Of a stretch of 64,000 nucleotides of DNA, positions 58,571 through 64,000 are shown one piece after another (position 1 is the first letter of the stretch; every line of letters starts with the position of its first letter). The notes below the pieces were generated by a model that was given only the letters and a program-made list of their open reading frames with translations, had not been told where the DNA came from and searched no databases. Source of the stretch: Latrodectus hesperus (lineage: Eukaryota > Arthropoda > Arachnida > Araneae > Theridiidae). Where the stretch lies: contig CM075852.1 in the NCBI GenBank assembly GCA_037975125.1, positions 10,574,314-10,638,313 of the forward strand, read 5' to 3'. Position numbers and translations under genes: made by a program.

Positions 58571-61500
58571 GAGTCATAATTTAAATCATGTAAATTAATT
58601 CTACTCATTAAAGAGAGAGGAGCACATATTAAAATATTTCAAATCTAAATTGTTATGGGTATAAATTTGAGGCCACATTTTTTTTAAATAGAATGATTAA
58701 TTTACGGAATAAATGAAGCATTTTTGATAAAATATTATCGATAAATTAGTTGAAGTGCATTTTTTTGGAATTATATCTTTTAATAAAATAAAAATCACCT
58801 AATAAATTAAAAAAGGTTTACTTTATAGAGCATAGCCATTAATAATTAATAAAGATTTTTAGTTGATTTTCTAAAATATATGATACAAAGCTCAGTATCC
58901 ATATTTTATGTTTAGAAGAAGCTTTCATTTTTATAAAATATAAGATAATGATACAAAATCATATCTTATTTTTTAACACTACACATGTAAATAATTCACA
59001 AAAAATATGTGAAATTAAATAATTATTAACTAGCTAATCGTTTTATGATTCTTTGTTTAAATGAGGGTACATTTGAGGACGTCAATAGCTGATATATGTG
59101 CGGCTTACGTATGATTATTTTTGTTTATTAATTGAAATTTTATTCTACACAAACTGAATCTATAAAACTGAATTATCTTTCTGAAATATATTTTACCAAA
59201 ATAAATACATTATAAAGGTATAAATAATATCATAAAAAATCAAAGTATTGCTCTGGATTTCAGTACAATATTGACTTGTTTACAAAAAATATTTTGACGT
59301 GGATAAACTTTTAAAAAATTGCCAATTTTTGGAACAAATTAAGATAAAAATATTTTTTAACCTTAAAATTACAAACGTTTCCCACGAGAAACGCAAACGG
59401 TATCGAGCCCATAAAACTTATTGTTGTAACAGTTATTCTTTTTATAAAATTTCAGAGGTAAAAAGAATTTAAATATCATCGAGTGGCAAATCAGAGCAAC
59501 AAATAAGGCGTCAAATTAACTACAGCTGCCACACAGTAAATTAGTTATAGATATTCTATATTTCTTAATTTAATGTAAAATATTGTTTTACATCCTAAAG
59601 AATAATTTTGTTAGTATTCTTGTCTGGACTTTTGTTATTGAGGTTATTGCACTGAACTATCATCAAAGCTAGCCATCAATGTTGTCTTGTCTTTCCAAGA
59701 ATGAATATACCTTGATTTTTTTTCTCAGCATTTCCAATATTACAGTTCAAATGAATACAGTTATTTGCGTTTTCAGTTTGTCATTATCTATTTGAAATGG
59801 TAGAAAATATTTGTCAGTATTTGCTTTTAAAATATTTCGAACACTTGATGCAAAGAAAGTGATTTTATGTTTCATGTCTTTTAATAGATAGAATTATGGT
59901 TCATTATCTCCTATTTCTATTGCTATGATTAAGAAAAGCTAGAATTTTGTTTTAGCTGCAGTGATGTAGCTAAAAAAATTGTAACTTTTCTTTTAAAAAC
60001 AGCATTTTCCCTCTCTCTTTTTCACTATTATATGAAGAAAAAAAAACCAAATATCCATTTTGTATTAACAATTTTTCTTTATTACGTCTTTAACAAAATT
60101 TCTATGTTTTCTTTTAACTGAAATTACTGAGAAGTCATTACTTGATCTTCATTAAGACATTTAATTGTTAAAAACTAATTATCAAAGTGATTATTTTACC
60201 AAGAATTTCAAATGGTTTCGTATATATTTGTCAACATTTTTCACTATACATAAAATTATTAAATTCTACTAATCGCAAAGTAATACTGTTGCCATGTTAT
60301 CGTAATCAAATTCCGATGGTATAGAAACAAACATAATTTTTGAATGAATTTAAATTCTTCAGTCAAGTTCTTTCTTATAATCTTATATACTAAAATATTT
60401 TTTTTATGTCGGAGAACTGAAATATGGAATCTTATGCTATAAAAGATAACATTGTTGATATTAGTTTTCTAATAAGAACGTACTCAAGCCCAGTACTGTT
60501 GCTATTCTTAAAATATTTAATTTGAGTGTTGTTACCATTCTAGCAATATTCAAATTGATATTTGACTTCTGTTTTGGATGGCATAGAAACAGGCATAGTT
60601 CTTATATGGATTTAGGACTTCATATACAAGTTGGTTCTTATAATAGTATTTATGCTTTTATAAAAACTTCTAAATTAATATATTCAAATTACCATAATTT
60701 GATTTCTATGTTTTCGGCATTATCTCCTATATGTAATAACAAATCGAGATTTATTTATTAAATTCTTTTTTCTATTTTATTTACTTACATTTTTTCGTTA
60801 GTTCTTTGAGTTGACAATCAAAATATCTCTTCTTGTGACATTCACTCTATTTTTATTAGTTCAATCATTTACAAAATATTAGTGTTAAATATCTAAATCA
60901 GCGTTGATAAAGTTGAAATTTAAAACTTTATGATAAAAGGTTATTAGTAATGATAAGGCGGTATAATTTTAAGTATAGAAAAGTTGCGAAAGTAAATTAA
61001 TTTTAAAAAGAGATTGGGAGAAGTTATAACAACCATGAACTGTTTGGTTATTCGCCAATGATTTAAATACAAACTCAAGTGATTGAGTAACTTAAAACAG
61101 TTATATATCAAATGGAACTTTTTTCACGTTTTATTGTTGTTTAATTTTAATTGAACTGGCGTCATAATGGCATGCTTTATCTTCTTTCTTACTCCAAATT
61201 TAACACGAATTACTTATTAGAAGAATATGCTTGTCAATATTATTAGATATCAATATTGATAAGCATATACTTTTTAATAGACATTGCTGCAAATTTTTAA
61301 GCTATGTAATCATGAGTGAGCAAATAAATGAGGGCTATATGAGAAAAAATCTACATTAAAATTATTTCATGGGCTTTGTAAAATAACTAAATAAATATAT
61401 TTCTTTGTTTTTGATACTACAGCTAAAAATAATAAAAATAGACTAAAAAAATTGATATTAATAAATATAATTTAACTAGGAAATATTTGTTGAAAAATTT

Positions 61501-63459
61501 TACACACCCCGTTTATCCTATTATAATTTTTGAATTTATGGAATTAATATTGTAATGCCAGAATTAAAAGAAATGATTATTCATTTCACAATTGTATTTC
61601 TGATAAAGGGGAATATTAATAAAAGGCATTTTGTGTGTTACAAAAATATATTAAAAAGTGCATAAATATAGTTATTAATGAGACAGAGAGAAAGCGAGAA
61701 ATAAATCTGATTATTGGTTTTTAACTGCCATTATTTGGAATATAATTTTAGATAATGGTCTTTGTTATGAAAAGAGATTTATGATGTCATCGACAAGCAT
61801 TTAACAATGCAGTGGCATAAAATACGAAATAAAAATTTTACTTTAGAAACGATTTTCAATCTCAAAGTGAATAATTTAAAAAAATAAATGCAAATAATGT
61901 TTTAATAATAAATATATATCCAACCAAATACATTCAGATTTAAATAATAAACAATGCTTTGGATTACTTCAAATGTGTTAAAACTGAAAGCATTTTAATT
62001 GACAAAAAGGTGCCGAAAATTACTTGCCATCAATAACTTTTTAAACACAAGGAAAATAAAGATCAACTAAACTTCATTGGGAAACAGAAATATTTTTATA
62101 CATAGGCTTTCTCATTTCTGCAAAATAACAGAGTTCAGTTCAAAGTATATATATCGCCATTAATATCTAGTTTCTAATTCGTGTAGGAAAAATCTTTGGA
62201 AATTGTTTTTAGTGTCTTGAAATTAGATTTTTTATCCCATCTGCATTGCTAAAGATAGTTTCTCAAAGATCAACAGAGGCAAAAGTCAGATGGTATCAAA
62301 CTCCAAACATATACTAGATGCAGCACTCAATCCATTTTGGCAGCTGCTAGTACGGTTGCGAATGATTTAAATGGTTTTGAATTATCGTGATGAAGAGGAA
62401 TGCACTTATTTTCTCGTTGATATTGCTTCTTTTTGATACCCTTATTGTTTCAGGATGAGGATTTGCTTCCAAGAAGTCAATAACAACAACCTACATGCGT
62501 TAGAAAATGTTTCCCATTGCTTTCTATACACTTGAATTTAGTGGTATGCATATGCGGATATGATACGCAATACAAAATGAAACGTTATTTGTGGAATAAC
62601 ACCGGTTTTCAAGATATATCTAGTAAATAATGTTGTAGTTAAGCCTTGGAGAAGATGCAGTGATTTGGATGGTGATTGCATAGAAATAGAACAATAACGT
62701 TTGAATAGATATCGCTTTCGGTTTTACACAAAAGTAAGTGTGTAATATGTCTCCATTTATGTATCATTAAAGATCACGCATGACAAGAAATAATATAGTT
62801 TAGTATCTTCTAGTAAAAGAAACTTGTGATTGTGGTTTTAGAAATAAAAGACATAAATTTTCCTCCCAAAAATTTGAAGAAAGTAAACACTGTCTTTTTG
62901 ATGCAAGTTCCAATTTTCCCACTCTATTCATTTCAAAACGTTTATAAAGATCTTGACTTAATACTGAGAAAGCAAATAAATTCAAGACTTTTATTTATTA
63001 ATAATACAAACTGGTGTAAAATACGACAAGAATTAAAAGAATTGCATGTAATTTGTTGAGAGAAATTTGGTTATATTTTAGCAGAACATTAAAATCAGAA
63101 TATCAGAAGTCATAAAATTGCTAATGCAACCATTTTGCTGAAGTTAATCTGCACATTTTACTGAAAAATTAAATGTATTTCATTTCTTATATAATAATCC
63201 CCTCCCAATAGTATTACGATTTAATAGCTTCTTCATATCATTAAGCATTTTTGTTACTTTTTTAAAAAAATAATGAAAAAAAATAAATAGTAAAGACAAA
63301 TGATATATTTTGTAGTATGCAGAGTATTACATATTATGATTTTGACTGTATTTTCCTTTTACATTCGTAAGAATTCACATAAGTATTTTTCTTTAAATGA
63401 CTTTTATCTTGATCCACAGAATCTCTGATTATTTGTGATGAGTTGATTAAGGTTGTAAA

Positions 63460-64000
63460 ATCATGTCTTACTCTTTGGGGAGAAAGCCACATGGCGTAGT
63501 GCCATACTAAGCTTTTTTAAGACTTGAGCATACCACAGGGAGATCAAATGCCCATTAAAGAAGGCGCCCACTCGCTGTGAGGTTCGCATCTTCCTTCTTT
63601 TGAAGACGCGAATTTGCAAGCCATATGTGCTCCCGCGGTCTCTAATTACCTAGGGATAAGGGATGGTACTCTAGTCTCCTCTCTTCGATCTCAAACCCGC
63701 AGTTTTCATCAAGTATGAAATTCTGAATTGAAGGCGACGACCCCTGAAGACAATCCCCTGTTTCGAGAGCTTGGTTCGATCTTGCATATCGAGGGACGAT
63801 CGCGGACACCGAAAGGGCTGTCCTCGAAAGAATTCCGAAGATAGGGAAAAATGCAAAAAAGACAAAGGGATCTGACGTACCCCGCTGGCATGAATCCAAG
63901 ATGTTGGAGGAAGAAAAAAATTGGAAGAGGGGGATCTTTCTAGACCGACACCTTTATTCGAGAGGTCGTTTGTTCTTCCAGAAACAAGACGTTCGATGAT
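63460..64000. other. Highest-complexity island at the right edge
   Basis: About 540 bases at roughly balanced GC, with TCGA-rich stretches and several overlapping minus-strand frames of 60-85 codons. No protein family is recognised. A minus-strand donor-like CAGCGGG|GTACGT lies near 63890. It could be an unrecognised 5' exon, a promoter-proximal or enhancer region, or part of a repeat cut by the window edge. Confidence 0.3.

Larger units (their letters stand above)
52819..64000. other. Intron or upstream unc-5 DNA with no recognised exon
   Basis: Minus-strand sequence upstream of the transmembrane exon. The thrombospondin and Ig exons should come next, but no frame here gives W-x-x-W-x-x-C or Ig-like cysteine patterns, so at least 11 kb of intron is likely. 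It is mostly AT-rich, with two insertions (52958-53150, 57079-57356) and higher-complexity islands near 54600-55150, 56340-56760, 58040-58570, 62330-62480 and 63460-64000. Confidence 0.6.

Overview
The window is animal nuclear DNA, very AT-rich, with long introns, (TA)n microsatellites, decayed LINE, hAT, Tc1 and integrase-type transposons, and SINE-like insertions. This fits an arthropod. Arachnid (spider) is my best guess, from the style of the repeats and the divergence of the one host gene; it rests on no decisive marker.

The only host gene I can support is a netrin receptor of the UNC5 family on the minus strand. Eleven coding exons from 52818 down to 18984 give a continuous phase-consistent frame of 595 codons plus a stop. 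They encode the membrane-proximal end, the single transmembrane helix, a Ser/Pro-rich linker, and the ZU5, UPA and death domains. The signal peptide, Ig and thrombospondin exons are absent, so the gene continues past 64000. All splice sites are GT/AG. The first visible intron is about 21.8 kb; the 6-kb intron between the two ZU5 exons holds a 129-bp minisatellite, a 36-base poly(A) tract and a dead Tc1 element.

Layout. 1-160: 27-bp minisatellite. 452-7190: minus-strand fragments of a KRBA2-like integrase on both sides of a 4.95-kb plus-strand LINE (1485-6434), which has an intact ORF1, a broken EN/RT/RNase H ORF2 and a 9-bp target duplication. 7.9-8.4 kb: BED-finger hAT remnant. 9577-12508: full-length but dead ZMYM1-like hAT with terminal inverted repeats. 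12.5-18.9 kb: AT-rich DNA with one degenerate repeat. 18984-52818: the unc-5 cytoplasmic half. 52819-64000: intron or upstream unc-5 DNA with SINE-like insertions at 52958-53150 and 57079-57356.

I see no operon, CRISPR array, rRNA or functional tRNA. The most unusual structures are a perfect 27-bp foldback 8 bases inside an unc-5 splice donor (23832-23889), a decayed ~220-bp tandem repeat in which (AT)n tracts have expanded at the same place in different units (36440-37715), the homogenised 12-copy 129-bp array (25071-26606), and several intronic islands of higher complexity that could be regulatory.
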